Source of the DNA: Mucilaginibacter daejeonensis
GTDB taxonomy: Bacteria > Bacteroidota > Bacteroidia > Sphingobacteriales > Sphingobacteriaceae
Direction: 5' to 3'
DNA: 64,000 nucleotides
Assembly (NCBI RefSeq): GCF_020783335.1
Contig: NZ_CP086068.1
Coordinates: 3,224,001 to 3,288,000 of the forward strand
This document shows positions 8,846 to 17,599 of the stretch, one piece after another. A program made the position numbers and the translations under genes. Within the stretch, counting starts at the first letter, position 1; each line of letters begins with the position of its first letter. Below the pieces are notes generated by a model. That model was not told the origin of the DNA and did not search any database. It saw nothing but the letters and a program-made list of their open reading frames with translations.

Positions 8846-9607
8846 TTAAAAGTACCGTTTGATGATGCGCAGTTTGTGCGTATGCTTCTTCAATTCTTCA
8901 GAGTAAATACCCTGTCCATCCACCCGGTCGATCTTCACACGACCTGATGCATGGATGATATGCTCATTATCCATCATGATACCCACATGAGTGATGCGGC
9001 CCTGCTCGTTATCAAAAAAAGCAAGGTCGCCAGCTTTGGCTTCGGGCAAAAAGTCGACCGTGGTGCCTTGCTCGGCTTGCTGATAGGCATCACGCCTGAT
9101 CTTGATGCCATGCTGCTTGAACACGTTCTGCGCGAAGCCTGAGCAGTCGATGCCAAAATGCGTACGGCCCCCCCACAAGTAAAAGGTATTCAGGAAGGTC
9201 TTCGCGGTAGCGATCAGATCTTCACTCCGCTCTACAAGTTCAGGAATCTCGAAAACCTCGTTATCGATACGGCTGGTGCCGTTCTCAAAGAACGGTAAAG
9301 TACATCCGGCCGGCAACAGCATATCGCTACCATCTGAACACCTGCGAGCCACTGTGATCGGGGCGTGGGTCAACACAGGTGCGGCCTGTAGTAACGCTGT
9401 GTGATCATCAGCGCTAAGGGTAGTGACCTGTCCTCTGCTAACGTAGCCTTCGTAATCGTCCTGGTCGGTCGCGATCTTTACCCACTCGTCCAACCACTCG
9501 ATGATCCGGTAGGTCTCCCCAAATAATAATTGGGAGACCTGTTCATAACGGTGAGCCGCCTCACCGCGTATAGGTATGATAGCCAACTGTGCTATGCCGT
9601 GTTCCAT
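8846..9607 (-). CDS. NlpC/P60 (C40) cell-wall hydrolase with SH3-like domains
   Basis: A 253-residue protein. An N-terminal SH3b-type domain (from IIPIRGEAAHRYEQVSQLLFG) is followed by a second one, then an NlpC/P60 domain. The catalytic Cys is in FGIDCSGFAQNVF and the catalytic His in RITHVGIMM, with HASGRVKIDRV following. Relatives (dipeptidyl-peptidase VI type) cleave gamma-D-Glu-diaminopimelate links in peptidoglycan peptides. No signal peptide is seen from the chosen ATG at 9607, so a role in recycling of muropeptides in the cytoplasm is plausible. Confidence 0.88.
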   Translation of the reverse strand: MEHGIAQLAIIPIRGEAAHRYEQVSQLLFGETYRIIEWLDEWVKIATDQDDYEGYVSRGQVTTLSADDHTALLQAAPVLTHAPITVARRCSDGSDMLLPAGCTLPFFENGTSRIDNEVFEIPELVERSEDLIATAKTFLNTFYLWGGRTHFGIDCSGFAQNVFKQHGIKIRRDAYQQAEQGTTVDFLPEAKAGDLAFFDNEQGRITHVGIMMDNEHIIHASGRVKIDRVDGQGIYSEELKKHTHKLRIIKRYF

Positions 9608-9639
9608 GCTGCTAATGTATAACTCCTTAGGATAACAAA

Positions 9640-9665
9640 AAAGGGACACCGATAAGTGTCCCTTT
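9640..9665. terminator. Hairpin terminator downstream of the dicluster ferredoxin
   Basis: AAAGGGACAC (9640-9649) pairs with GTGTCCCTTT (9656-9665), with a 6-nt loop. A run of T follows on the minus strand (AAAAAA at 9636-9642). It lies between the ferredoxin gene and the NlpC gene. Confidence 0.75.
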
Positions 9666-9689
9666 AAATATTTTGATGAAGATCATTGA

Positions 9690-10043
9690 TCAACCTTCGG
9701 CGTGTAACCAACCTTTTTTAGCCAATAACTCTTCTTCGGTCTCACGAACGTTCTCATCGTCCACACAGCAATCAACCGGGCAAACGGCAGCACACTGAGG
9801 TTCATCGTGGAAACCAACACATTCTGTACACTTGTCAGGAACGATATAATAGATATCGTCTGAAATGGCGGCCTGAGCCTCATCAGCGTTCAGGGTATTG
9901 CCATCGCCAAAATCGATAACTCCTTTTAATTCGGTACCATCTGAAAAACGCCACGAAGCACCTGCATCATAGATCGCATTGTTTGGGCATTCAGGCTCAC
10001 AAGCTCCGCAGTTGATGCATTCATCTGTGATTATTATAGCCAT
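9690..10043 (-). CDS. 4Fe-4S dicluster ferredoxin
   Basis: A 117-residue protein with two 4Fe-4S cluster motifs: [16 protein letters not shown] near the N-terminus and [22 protein letters not shown] in the second half. The second motif has the longer insertion of the Allochromatium-type (Alvin) ferredoxin fold. It would carry electrons in the cytoplasm. It is divergent from the acyl-CoA reductase gene, an arrangement that is common in Bacteroidota. Confidence 0.93.
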   Translation of the reverse strand: MAIIITDECINCGACEPECPNNAIYDAGASWRFSDGTELKGVIDFGDGNTLNADEAQAAISDDIYYIVPDKCTECVGFHDEPQCAAVCPVDCCVDDENVRETEEELLAKKGWLHAEG

Positions 10044-10104
10044 ATTATATCTGTATCGTTAAGATCTTATTATTCTGATTAACTTTGCCTTCTTAAAAAG
10101 CTTA

Positions 10105-10112
10105 CAAATATA
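10105..10112 (-). promoter_or_regulatory. Bacteroidota -7 box for the ferredoxin gene
   Basis: On the minus strand the sequence reads TATATTTG, matching TAnnTTTG. It is 61 bases before the ferredoxin ATG, leaving an ordinary AT-rich leader. Confidence 0.55.
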
Positions 10113-10154
10113 ACAAAAAAATCAATTTAGGGTTTCCATACCGGTATCTTATCT

Positions 10155-11177
10155 ATGTCAAAATTGACCACATCATATTTAATTCAAGTATTTACCGAGT
10201 TGGGCGCCCGGCTAAGCCAGCCTGATGGGCCCCTGCAACAGCTGGTGATCACGGAGAAGAACCACAACGCCTGGTTCACACCGGAAAGCGTGCAAAAGGC
10301 ACTTGACGCCCTGTCCGCCCAGCTTAGTAAGGGCAACCTTGAACAATGGCTCTCCGCCTATCAATTTACCGACCATGCTCCAAAGAAGGTCGGACTAATA
10401 CTGGCCGGCAATATCCCCTTAGTTGGCTTTCATGATGTGTTGTGCGTGCTCATGAGTGGCAACATCGCCCTGATCAAAGCCTCTTCACAAGACGCCAGGC
10501 TGATCACTTACCTTTTGAAATTGGCGACCGACATAGAGCCCGAGATCGCACAACGTTACCAAATAGTAGAACGCCTGGAAGGTTTTGATGCCATCATTGC
10601 GACCGGAAGTAATAATACCTCACGCTATTTTGAGTACTATTTTGGTAAGGTGCCTAACATCATCCGTAAGAACCGCAATAGCATGGCTGTGCTTACTGGC
10701 ACTGATACCCGGGAAGATCTTTTCCAGTTAGGCTACGATGTATTTGACTATTATGGCTTAGGCTGCCGCAACGTATCCAAGCTTTTCGTGCCAAAGGGAT
10801 ATGACCTGACGTTCTTTTTTGAGTCGATACAGGATCATTACTCGGTATCTCAACATCATAAATACCATAATAACTACGATTACAACAAGTCGATATACCT
10901 CGTCAATCGCGACAAACACTTCGACAACGGCTTTTTGCTGGTGAAGGAAGACGAGCGCATGACCTCTCCGCTCGCGGTATTGTTTTATGAGGAATACGAG
11001 AGCATCGCTGAGCTGGAACAAAAGCTTGCCGAGCAAAGCGATCAGATCCAGTGTATCGTTACCAACGCTGACCTGCAGGCGAATAACCAAGTGGTAAGCT
11101 TTGGCCAAAGCCAGTGCCCGGCGCTATGGGAATACGCCGACGGAATTGATACGATGCGTTTCTTGGCAGATCTTTAA
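10155..11177 (+). CDS. Acyl-CoA reductase (LuxC-like, aldehyde dehydrogenase superfamily)
   Basis: A 340-residue protein of the LuxC-type acyl-CoA reductase family. Visible blocks are VGLILAGNIPLVGFHDVL (nucleotide-binding), IIATGSNNTSRYFEYYFG, and the active-site region YGLGCRNVSKLFVPKGY, whose Cys is the likely acyl-accepting nucleophile. It would reduce a fatty acyl-CoA, or acylated carrier, to the aldehyde. It is divergent from the dicluster ferredoxin. A promoter for the next gene overlaps its 3' end. Confidence 0.82.
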   Translation: MSKLTTSYLIQVFTELGARLSQPDGPLQQLVITEKNHNAWFTPESVQKALDALSAQLSKGNLEQWLSAYQFTDHAPKKVGLILAGNIPLVGFHDVLCVLMSGNIALIKASSQDARLITYLLKLATDIEPEIAQRYQIVERLEGFDAIIATGSNNTSRYFEYYFGKVPNIIRKNRNSMAVLTGTDTREDLFQLGYDVFDYYGLGCRNVSKLFVPKGYDLTFFFESIQDHYSVSQHHKYHNNYDYNKSIYLVNRDKHFDNGFLLVKEDERMTSPLAVLFYEEYESIAELEQKLAEQSDQIQCIVTNADLQANNQVVSFGQSQCPALWEYADGIDTMRFLADL

Positions 11178-11192
11178 TTTTACGTACTTTTG
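11163..11192 (+). promoter_or_regulatory. Complete Bacteroidota promoter (TTG-N19-TACTTTTG)
   Basis: TTG at 11163-11165, a 19-nt spacer and TACTTTTG at 11185-11192 match the Bacteroidota -33/-7 consensus. The -33 element lies within the end of the acyl-CoA reductase gene. The -7 box ends 6 nt before the ATG at 11199, suggesting a leaderless transcript. Confidence 0.7.
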
Positions 11193-11198
11193 AAAGGG

Positions 11199-11402
11199 AT
11201 GTATATCATCAAAGTAAAAGGCGTTGCCAAGATACCCGATTACGTGCAATTGCGCGACGAGCAGTTCACCTTATTGGCCTACTTCAGGGTGGATCGTCCT
11301 GAAAAATCTTTAGATAAGATTGGTCTTGGCGAGCATGCCGAACACATCATGAAACTGGTACAGGAGCTTCCGTTCGGCCAGATCCTGAAACTTGAATTAT
11401 AA
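11199..11402 (+). CDS. Small conserved-looking protein of unknown function
   Basis: A 67-residue protein, MYIIKVKGVAKIPDYVQL to ILKLEL, with alternating charged and hydrophobic residues and no Cys, signal peptide or membrane segment. I do not recognise the family with confidence. The ATG at 11199 is preferred because an in-frame TTG at 11190 is part of the promoter box. It has its own promoter and is followed 6 bases later by the FtsE-like gene, so the two are probably co-transcribed. Confidence 0.7.
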   Translation: MYIIKVKGVAKIPDYVQLRDEQFTLLAYFRVDRPEKSLDKIGLGEHAEHIMKLVQELPFGQILKLEL

Positions 11403-11408
11403 GCACAA

Positions 11409-12092
11409 ATGATAGGAAATAGCATCATAAAACTGCGGAATGTTGACATTTTTCAACAAAAACACCTCGTTCTGTCAGATGTGAACTTACATATCGATAA
11501 GGGGGATTTTGTTTGGCTGATCGGCCAAACAGGATCCGGTAAAAGTAGCTTGCTTAAAGTGATCTACGGTGACCTCAACATCGCCAATGGTGAAGGCCAT
11601 GCGGGCGGTTATGACCTCAAGAAACTGGCCAGCAAGGATATCCCCTACCTGCGCCGCAAGCTGGGCATCGTTTTCCAGGATTTTCAGTTACTGACCGATC
11701 GTACCATTGAGCAGAACCTTCTTTTTGTGATGAAGGCTACCGGCTGGAAAGATAAACAATTGATAGCAGAGCGTATCCGTGATGTGTTGGAAAAAGTAGG
11801 CCTGCGCTCAAAGATCAAAAAGATGCCTCATGAACTTTCGGGTGGTGAGCAACAACGGGTGGTGATCGCCCGTGCGTTGCTGAACGACCCAGAGATCATT
11901 TTGGCCGATGAGCCTACCGGTAACTTGGACCCCGACACATCTGAAGAGATAGTGATGCTATTGAAACAGATCAGCCAGGGCGGTACGGCAGTCCTGATCG
12001 CCACACATGATTACCATATCATCCGCGCCTTCCCTTCACGCATTATCAAATGCGAATCGGGCAAGGTGTTGGAGGACGTGCAGATAGCTTAG
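11409..12092 (+). CDS. ftsE: FtsE-like ABC transporter ATP-binding protein
   Basis: A 227-residue ATPase with Walker A IGQTGSGKSSL, a Q-loop (VFQDFQLL), the ABC signature LSGGEQQRVVIARALL, Walker B IILADEPTGNLD and the switch His in IATHDYHII. The DEPTGNLDPDTSEEI pattern and the RRKLGIVFQDFQLLTDRT stretch are those of FtsE, which with FtsX controls septal peptidoglycan hydrolysis in other bacteria. No permease gene is adjacent: the next genes are grpE and dnaJ. It could instead serve another MacB- or FtsX-type permease. Confidence 0.8.
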   Translation: MIGNSIIKLRNVDIFQQKHLVLSDVNLHIDKGDFVWLIGQTGSGKSSLLKVIYGDLNIANGEGHAGGYDLKKLASKDIPYLRRKLGIVFQDFQLLTDRTIEQNLLFVMKATGWKDKQLIAERIRDVLEKVGLRSKIKKMPHELSGGEQQRVVIARALLNDPEIILADEPTGNLDPDTSEEIVMLLKQISQGGTAVLIATHDYHIIRAFPSRIIKCESGKVLEDVQIA

Positions 12093-12098
12093 TTAGCA

Positions 12099-12161
12099 GC
12101 AGTCTTGAGTTGCAGCGGCAGTCGTGACCATACAATCGCTGCTACTGCCACTCAAAACTGC
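12099..12161. repeat. Imperfect inverted repeat after the FtsE-like gene
   Basis: The arms at 12099-12121 and 12139-12161 pair imperfectly over about 22 bases around a 17-nt loop. The left arm reads GCAGTCTTGAGTTGCAG and the right arm reads CTGCCACTCAAAACTGC. No T-tract follows, so it is not a classical terminator. Confidence 0.4.
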
Positions 12162-12263
12162 CATCTGCGACATCTACACGACAAAACAGCCTATTTTTTG
12201 AGAATGTACTGACAGCCTGACCGCATTGCGGCAATGGCAAGGTACTTGTTTTGCAGTATCATC

Positions 12264-12869
12264 ATGAACTTTAACGACATGTTTAATAAAAATAAGAAGC
12301 AGGAAACACCTCAGACCGAGGAGGTGAACGACATGAACAACGAAGCCGTTAACCCTGATACTGACGCCGAGAACCCTTTGGCCGATGAATTGAATGCCGG
12401 TGCAGAGGAAGTAAAGGTATCGCCTGAAAGCAAATTGAAGGAAGACCTGGCCCAGGCCAACGATAAATACCTGCGCCTGTATGCCGAATTCGACAATTTT
12501 AAACGCCGCACATCTAAGGAGCGTGTAGAACTGTTGCAAACCGCCGGTAAAGAGGTCATCGTATCGTTACTGCCTGTGTTGGATGATTTTGAACGTGCCA
12601 TTAAAGCGATGGAGACCGCGCAGGATGTTGCTGCCGTTAAAGAAGGTGTGACATTAGTACAGTCAAAACTAAAGAACATCCTGACCCAAAAAGGCTTGAA
12701 AGAGATGGAAGCCAAAGGTACTGCCTTTGATGCCGATATACATGAAGCGATCACCAACATCCCTGCTCCTACTGATGACCTTAAAGGCAAAGTAGTTGAT
12801 GAGCTGGAGAAAGGCTACTACCTGAATGACAAGGTAGTTCGTTTTGCTAAAGTTGTAGTAGGCGCATAA
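12264..12869 (+). CDS. grpE: Nucleotide exchange factor GrpE
   Basis: A 201-residue GrpE: an acidic disordered N-terminus, a coiled-coil helix (EDLAQANDKYLRLYAEFDNFKRRT), and the beta-wing domain with LLPVLDDFERAI and YYLNDKVVRFAKVVV. It accelerates ADP release from DnaK. The ATG at 12264 is preferred because the residues from an upstream ATG do not fit the family. It is followed 97 bases later by dnaJ. DnaK is not in the window. Confidence 0.95.
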   Translation: MNFNDMFNKNKKQETPQTEEVNDMNNEAVNPDTDAENPLADELNAGAEEVKVSPESKLKEDLAQANDKYLRLYAEFDNFKRRTSKERVELLQTAGKEVIVSLLPVLDDFERAIKAMETAQDVAAVKEGVTLVQSKLKNILTQKGLKEMEAKGTAFDADIHEAITNIPAPTDDLKGKVVDELEKGYYLNDKVVRFAKVVVGA

Positions 12870-12966
12870 TACAGATCAAAATAGTTATTAGTTATGCGGG
12901 TTGCGGATAGCTGCGAAGCTAACCACCAACTCAATGACCCAATAACATAATAACCCCCTAATAAAA

Positions 12967-14136
12967 ATGGCAAAGAGAGATTATTACGACGTATTGGGCG
13001 TACAGCGCGGGGCCAGCGAGGACGATATCAAGAAAGCCTACCGTAAGATGGCCATCAAATATCACCCGGATAAGAACCCGGGCGATAAAGCCGCTGAGGA
13101 AAGCTTTAAAGAGGCTGCCGAGGCTTACGAGGTTTTGAGCAAGCCTGACAAGCGCCAACGTTACGATCAGTTCGGCCATGCGGCAAATGCCGGATCGGCA
13201 AGTGGTGGTTACGGCGGTGCAGGCGGCATGAATATGGACGACATATTCAGCCAGTTCGGCGATATATTTGGCGGTGGCGGTAGTCCGTTCGAAAGCTTTT
13301 TTGGCGGTGGCGGCGGTGGTCGTCAGCAAGGTGGCCGCAGGGTGGCCCGCGGTAGCAACCTGCGCATCAAAGTTCGCTTGACACTCGAAGAGATCGCTAA
13401 TGGCGTTGAGAAGAAGATCAAAGTGAACAAGCAAGTTCCTTGTACCACTTGTGACGGCTCTGGCGCTAAAGACAAGAACTCAGTAAGCACTTGTAAGACC
13501 TGTGGTGGCTCAGGAGCGGTACGCCGTGTGACCAACACCATATTAGGCCAGATGCAAACCACCAGCACCTGCCCTACCTGTAATGGTGAAGGACAGACCA
13601 TCACCTCGAAATGTAACCATTGCCATGGCGATGGTGTGATCCGTGGTGAAGAGACCATCACCATCAATATACCTGCCGGTGTGGCCGAAGGTATGCAATT
13701 GAGCATGGGCGGTAAAGGTAACGCTGCGCCAAGGGGCGGCGTACCGGGTGATCTGATCATCCTGATCGAGGAGATACCGCACGAGACCCTTAAACGCGAT
13801 GGCAACAATGTGATCTATGATATGCACATCAACTTTGTGGATGCCGCTTTAGGCACAAGCGTTGAGGTACCTACCATTGATGGTAAGGCCAAGATCAAGA
13901 TCGATGCCGGAACGCAAAGCGGCAAGATCCTGCGCTTAAAAGGCAAAGGTGTGCCCGAAGTGAACTCATACCACCGTGGCGACCAGCTGATCCACATTAA
14001 CATATGGACGCCTAAGGCCCTGAGCCGTGAGGAGCGCGACCTGTTGGAGAAATTGCAGAACTCGCCTAACTTCAAACCTAACCCGGGTAAGAACGAGAAA
14101 AGCTTTTTCGAACGGATGAAAGAGTACTTTGAATAG
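12967..14136 (+). CDS. dnaJ: Chaperone protein DnaJ
   Basis: A 389-residue type I J-protein: the J domain with [15 protein letters not shown], a long Gly-rich linker with [20 protein letters not shown], four zinc-binding CxxCxGxG repeats ([32 protein letters not shown]), and the two C-terminal substrate-binding domains. It delivers clients to DnaK and stimulates its ATPase. All eight zinc ligands are present. Confidence 0.97.
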   Translation: MAKRDYYDVLGVQRGASEDDIKKAYRKMAIKYHPDKNPGDKAAEESFKEAAEAYEVLSKPDKRQRYDQFGHAANAGSASGGYGGAGGMNMDDIFSQFGDIFGGGGSPFESFFGGGGGGRQQGGRRVARGSNLRIKVRLTLEEIANGVEKKIKVNKQVPCTTCDGSGAKDKNSVSTCKTCGGSGAVRRVTNTILGQMQTTSTCPTCNGEGQTITSKCNHCHGDGVIRGEETITINIPAGVAEGMQLSMGGKGNAAPRGGVPGDLIILIEEIPHETLKRDGNNVIYDMHINFVDAALGTSVEVPTIDGKAKIKIDAGTQSGKILRLKGKGVPEVNSYHRGDQLIHINIWTPKALSREERDLLEKLQNSPNFKPNPGKNEKSFFERMKEYFE

Positions 14137-14176
14137 TACAATCAAGATCGCATAAGTAAAAAAGTGAAAATAGATC

Positions 14177-14211
14177 AAAGCCTGAGTACCTCGTGTTCTC
14201 AGGCTTTTTTT
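14177..14211 (+). terminator. Rho-independent terminator of grpE-dnaJ
   Basis: AAAGCCTGAG (14177-14186) pairs with CTCAGGCTTT (14198-14207), followed by a run of T to 14211. Confidence 0.85.
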
Positions 14212-14393
14212 GTTATATTTAAACGCCGACGCTCCTAATGACACCCAGGAAATTCGGTCGCCGCAGGCATTGTCACCACACACTTCGACCCAAGCTAATG
14301 ATCTTTGTAAGAACTTTAGAGATACTTGTAACATACTGAACAAGCATTCATCTAACATTCAAATCATAATTTACTGACCCTACCCTATTACCC

Positions 14394-15299
14394 ATGCTTA
14401 GCATTCGCAACATTGTTAAACAATACGCCGGTCACCGCGCGTTAGACGATGTGAGCCTTGAGGTTACCGGCGGACAAATATTTGGCCTGCTTGGGCCCAA
14501 TGGCGCCGGGAAGACCTCGCTCATCCGTATCATTAACCAGATCACCGCGCCCGACTCGGGCGAAGTATATTTTGCCGGTGAAAAACTCAACCAAGGTCAT
14601 ATCGAGCGCATCGGCTACATGCCTGAAGAACGCGGTCTCTACAAAAAGATGGCCATTGGCGAGCAGATCGTTTACTTGGCGCGCTTAAAAGGCCTGAGCA
14701 AGGCCGAGGCCACCCGCCGCATCAAATACTGGTTCGAGAAACTGGAGATACAGGATTGGTGGAATAAAAAGGTAGAGGAGCTGTCGAAAGGCATGCAGCA
14801 AAAAGCTCAGTTCGTGGCCACCGTACTGCACGAGCCTGACCTGATCATTTTAGATGAGCCATTTAGTGGCTTTGACCCGGTGAACGCTGAGGTGATCAAG
14901 AACGAGATCTTGGAGCTGAACCGTAAAGGCGCAACTATCCTTTTTTCGACCCACCGTATGGAATCGGTCGAGGAGCTATGTAACTCTATCGCACTCATCC
15001 ACCGCTCACATAAGATACTGGACGGCCGCGTGAAAGACATCCGCAATTCATATCGCGACAATACCTACCTGATCGAGTACAGCGGTCAGCAACTGAACTT
15101 TGACGGTTCGCAACCTTTTACGGTACTGGCCTCAGGTACTGATGAGGAAAAGAACAGCCTGCGCCTTAGATTGAATGATGGTACCACGGCTAATGATGTG
15201 CTGCAGTACCTGATCCCCCGCGCATCGATAAGCCACCTGCAGGAAGTGATACCGAGTGTTAACGAGATATTTATTCAGAACGTGAATCAGAAAGGATAG
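14394..15299 (+). CDS. ABC exporter ATP-binding protein (NatA-like)
   Basis: A 301-residue ATPase: Walker A LLGPNGAGKTSL, signature LSKGMQQKAQF, Walker B LIILDEPFSGFDP and the switch His in STHRMESVEEL. The C-terminal tail of about 80 residues and the ABC-2-type permease gene after it identify an exporter of the NatAB/CcmA group. The next gene begins 2 bases after this stop. The transported substrate is unknown; NatAB in Bacillus exports sodium. Confidence 0.88.
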   Translation: MLSIRNIVKQYAGHRALDDVSLEVTGGQIFGLLGPNGAGKTSLIRIINQITAPDSGEVYFAGEKLNQGHIERIGYMPEERGLYKKMAIGEQIVYLARLKGLSKAEATRRIKYWFEKLEIQDWWNKKVEELSKGMQQKAQFVATVLHEPDLIILDEPFSGFDPVNAEVIKNEILELNRKGATILFSTHRMESVEELCNSIALIHRSHKILDGRVKDIRNSYRDNTYLIEYSGQQLNFDGSQPFTVLASGTDEEKNSLRLRLNDGTTANDVLQYLIPRASISHLQEVIPSVNEIFIQNVNQKG

Positions 15300-15301
15300 C
15301 C

Positions 15302-16552
15302 ATGAACAAAGTTTTACTCATCATACAACGCGAGTACCTCTCGAGGGTACGCAAAAAAGCTTTCGTGATCACCACCTTGCTGGTGCCCACCCTTATACTG
15401 GCCATGTACGGCATCATGTACCTGGTAGGCAAAAACAATTCCGAACTTACTGAGACCCGCACCGTACGCATAGTCGACGAGAGCGGCGCCTATGCCAAGA
15501 AGTTCGTTGACAAAAAGAACATTCATTTTGTGGACGCCAATGCACCACTTGCCAAGGAAAAAAGCGGGTTGAAAAGTCACGCGAACGATATGTTGCTGAT
15601 CATCCCGGCAGATGTGATAACTAAGAGCAATGTTCAATTGCTATCGGCCAAAAAGCCAAACATCATGATCAACGCCGAGATCGAGAAGCAGATGAACCTC
15701 ATCGCTACCAACAACAGCATGATCGAGGCAGGTATAGATACGGCCAAACTAAATCACATTCGCACTAACATATCGGTATCAGCCAAAGAACTGACCGATA
15801 AAGGCGAATCGGAATCAAGCATTGGCGCTGCTTATGGTGCAGGCGTGGCCGGCGCTATACTGATCTATATGTCGCTCTTTATTTACGGTGCCCAGGTGAT
15901 GCGCGGTGTGATCGAGGAAAAGACCAACCGCATCATCGAGGTGATCGTATCGTCGGTAAAGCCATTCCAACTTATGCTGGGCAAGATCATTGGCGTGGCG
16001 TTGGTAAGCCTTACGCAGTTCCTGCTGTGGATCGGGCTAACGGTGGCGGTGAGCTATTTGGCAAAGGAGTACTTTAACTCGCCGCAAAGCCCTATGCTGG
16101 GCATCTTAGCCAGCTTAAAGACTATCCCGTTCGGCTATATGATAGTTTGCTTTCTGTTCTACTTCCTGAGCGGCTTTTTGCTTTACAGTGCTTTATTTGC
16201 AGCCGTAGGCTCGGCGGTAGACAGTGAGACCGAGACCCAACAGTTCATGTTCCCGATCACAATGCCGTTACTGTTCACTTACATTTTATCCGTAAGCTTT
16301 TTGGCTCAGGCACCTGATAGCAGCTTGGCGTTCTGGCTATCGGTAGTGCCATTCACGGCACCGGTGGCTATGATGGTGCGCTTGCCTTTTGATGTACCTG
16401 GTTGGCAATTGGCACTGTCCATGAGCCTCATGGTGATAGGCTTCCTCTTCACTACCTGGGTGGCCTCGCGCATTTACCGTGTAGGTATATTGATGTACGG
16501 CAAAAAAGCCAGCTATGGCGAACTGGTGAAGTGGTTCTTCTATAAAGAGTAA
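15302..16552 (+). CDS. ABC-2 type permease (NatB-like)
   Basis: A 416-residue permease with one N-terminal membrane helix (RKKAFVITTLLVPTLILAMYG), an extracytoplasmic domain of about 150 residues, and five C-terminal helices. The EEKTNRIIEVIVSSVKPFQLMLGKI motif just after the second helix is typical of the ABC-2 family. With the preceding ATPase it forms an exporter in the inner membrane. The last residues are FYKE. Confidence 0.87.
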   Translation: MNKVLLIIQREYLSRVRKKAFVITTLLVPTLILAMYGIMYLVGKNNSELTETRTVRIVDESGAYAKKFVDKKNIHFVDANAPLAKEKSGLKSHANDMLLIIPADVITKSNVQLLSAKKPNIMINAEIEKQMNLIATNNSMIEAGIDTAKLNHIRTNISVSAKELTDKGESESSIGAAYGAGVAGAILIYMSLFIYGAQVMRGVIEEKTNRIIEVIVSSVKPFQLMLGKIIGVALVSLTQFLLWIGLTVAVSYLAKEYFNSPQSPMLGILASLKTIPFGYMIVCFLFYFLSGFLLYSALFAAVGSAVDSETETQQFMFPITMPLLFTYILSVSFLAQAPDSSLAFWLSVVPFTAPVAMMVRLPFDVPGWQLALSMSLMVIGFLFTTWVASRIYRVGILMYGKKASYGELVKWFFYKE

Positions 16553-16575
16553 TAAGCTCGTCAGCTTTGATCGGT

Positions 16576-16605
16576 CCCCGTAATTTGCCAAAACATTTTA
16601 CGGGG
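16576..16605 (+). terminator. Hairpin terminator after the ABC exporter
   Basis: CCCCGTAA (16576-16583) pairs with TTACGGGG (16598-16605). The following ATCTTTTATTTTAG is T-rich. Confidence 0.65.
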
Positions 16606-16623
16606 ATCTTTTATTTTAGAGGC

Positions 16624-17559
16624 ATGCTCAATAACCGCGTAGCCGTGATGGATCTTGGCACTAACACCTTCCACCTCCTCATTGCCGAACCCGATACTGA
16701 TACCTTTTTTAAACAGATACAACATGACCATGTAGGCGTTAAACTGGGCGAAGGAGGCATTAATGAAGGCACTATCAAACCTGAAGCCTATCGACGCGGT
16801 ATAGATACACTCATCGCGTTTCAAAGGTCTATCGAGAAGCATGGGGTCAGCAAAGTGAAGGCCATCGGTACATCGGCCATGCGGAGCGCCAGCAACGGCG
16901 GCCAGTTCATGGATGAGGTAAGAGAGCGCACAGGTATCCAGATCGAGACCATTAGCGGCGAAACCGAAGCCGGATATATTTACCAGGGCGTAAAAGCGTC
17001 AGGGTGTTTGACCGACAGCAAGAGCCTGATCGTGGATATTGGTGGCGGTAGTGTGGAGTTCATCCTCTGTACTCGTGAGGAGGTGCTTTATAAGCAGAGC
17101 TTCGAGATCGGTGCAGCACGCTTAATGTCAAAATTTCATCGGAACGACCCGATCACTCGTGACCAGGTCACTGAGATGCATACTTACCTTGATCAAATGC
17201 TTGCACCACTTTTTGACGCGGTGAACGGTCACGACCTGCATGGTATCATTGGCTCCTCAGGTGCATTTGAGACGTTCGCCGAACTGGCCGAAGCAAAAAA
17301 CGGCCGCACGTTCGATCTCAAGCTAACGCCAACTTACACTTTTGATCTGGCCGACCTGACCACTATCACTGAGCATCTTATACACTCTGACCATGAACAA
17401 CGCGCGGCTACCAAAGGCATTATTGAAGTGCGTGTGGACATGATCGTAGTGGCCTCGCTACTGACGCGCTACCTGATCAGCAAATTGGGTGTCAATGAAG
17501 CTTCGATGACCGCTTATTCACTGAAAGAAGGGGTACTGGCGGAGCTATTCGGGAAATGA
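16624..17559 (+). CDS. Ppx/GppA phosphatase
   Basis: A 311-residue ASKHA-fold phosphatase, about the size of the core two-domain enzymes. Motifs: MDLGTNTFHLLIAE (phosphate-binding loop 1), GTSAMRSASNG, ETEAGYIYQGV, VDIGGGSVEFI (phosphate loop 2) and IGSSGAFETFAEL. Relatives hydrolyse polyphosphate or pppGpp. The extra C-terminal domain of the long exopolyphosphatase is missing, as in short Ppx homologues. The ATG at 16624 is chosen because the upstream extension crosses the terminator. Confidence 0.9.
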   Translation: MLNNRVAVMDLGTNTFHLLIAEPDTDTFFKQIQHDHVGVKLGEGGINEGTIKPEAYRRGIDTLIAFQRSIEKHGVSKVKAIGTSAMRSASNGGQFMDEVRERTGIQIETISGETEAGYIYQGVKASGCLTDSKSLIVDIGGGSVEFILCTREEVLYKQSFEIGAARLMSKFHRNDPITRDQVTEMHTYLDQMLAPLFDAVNGHDLHGIIGSSGAFETFAELAEAKNGRTFDLKLTPTYTFDLADLTTITEHLIHSDHEQRAATKGIIEVRVDMIVVASLLTRYLISKLGVNEASMTAYSLKEGVLAELFGK

Positions 17560-17599
17560 CCTGCTGACCTGTTAAAGCTCATTGGCCGTCCAGAGGTCA

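Noticed and set aside
7089..12092. A horizontally acquired island
   Set aside because: The genes are ordinary housekeeping types with the same promoters and similar composition as the rest; there are no integrase, tRNA or repeat boundaries.
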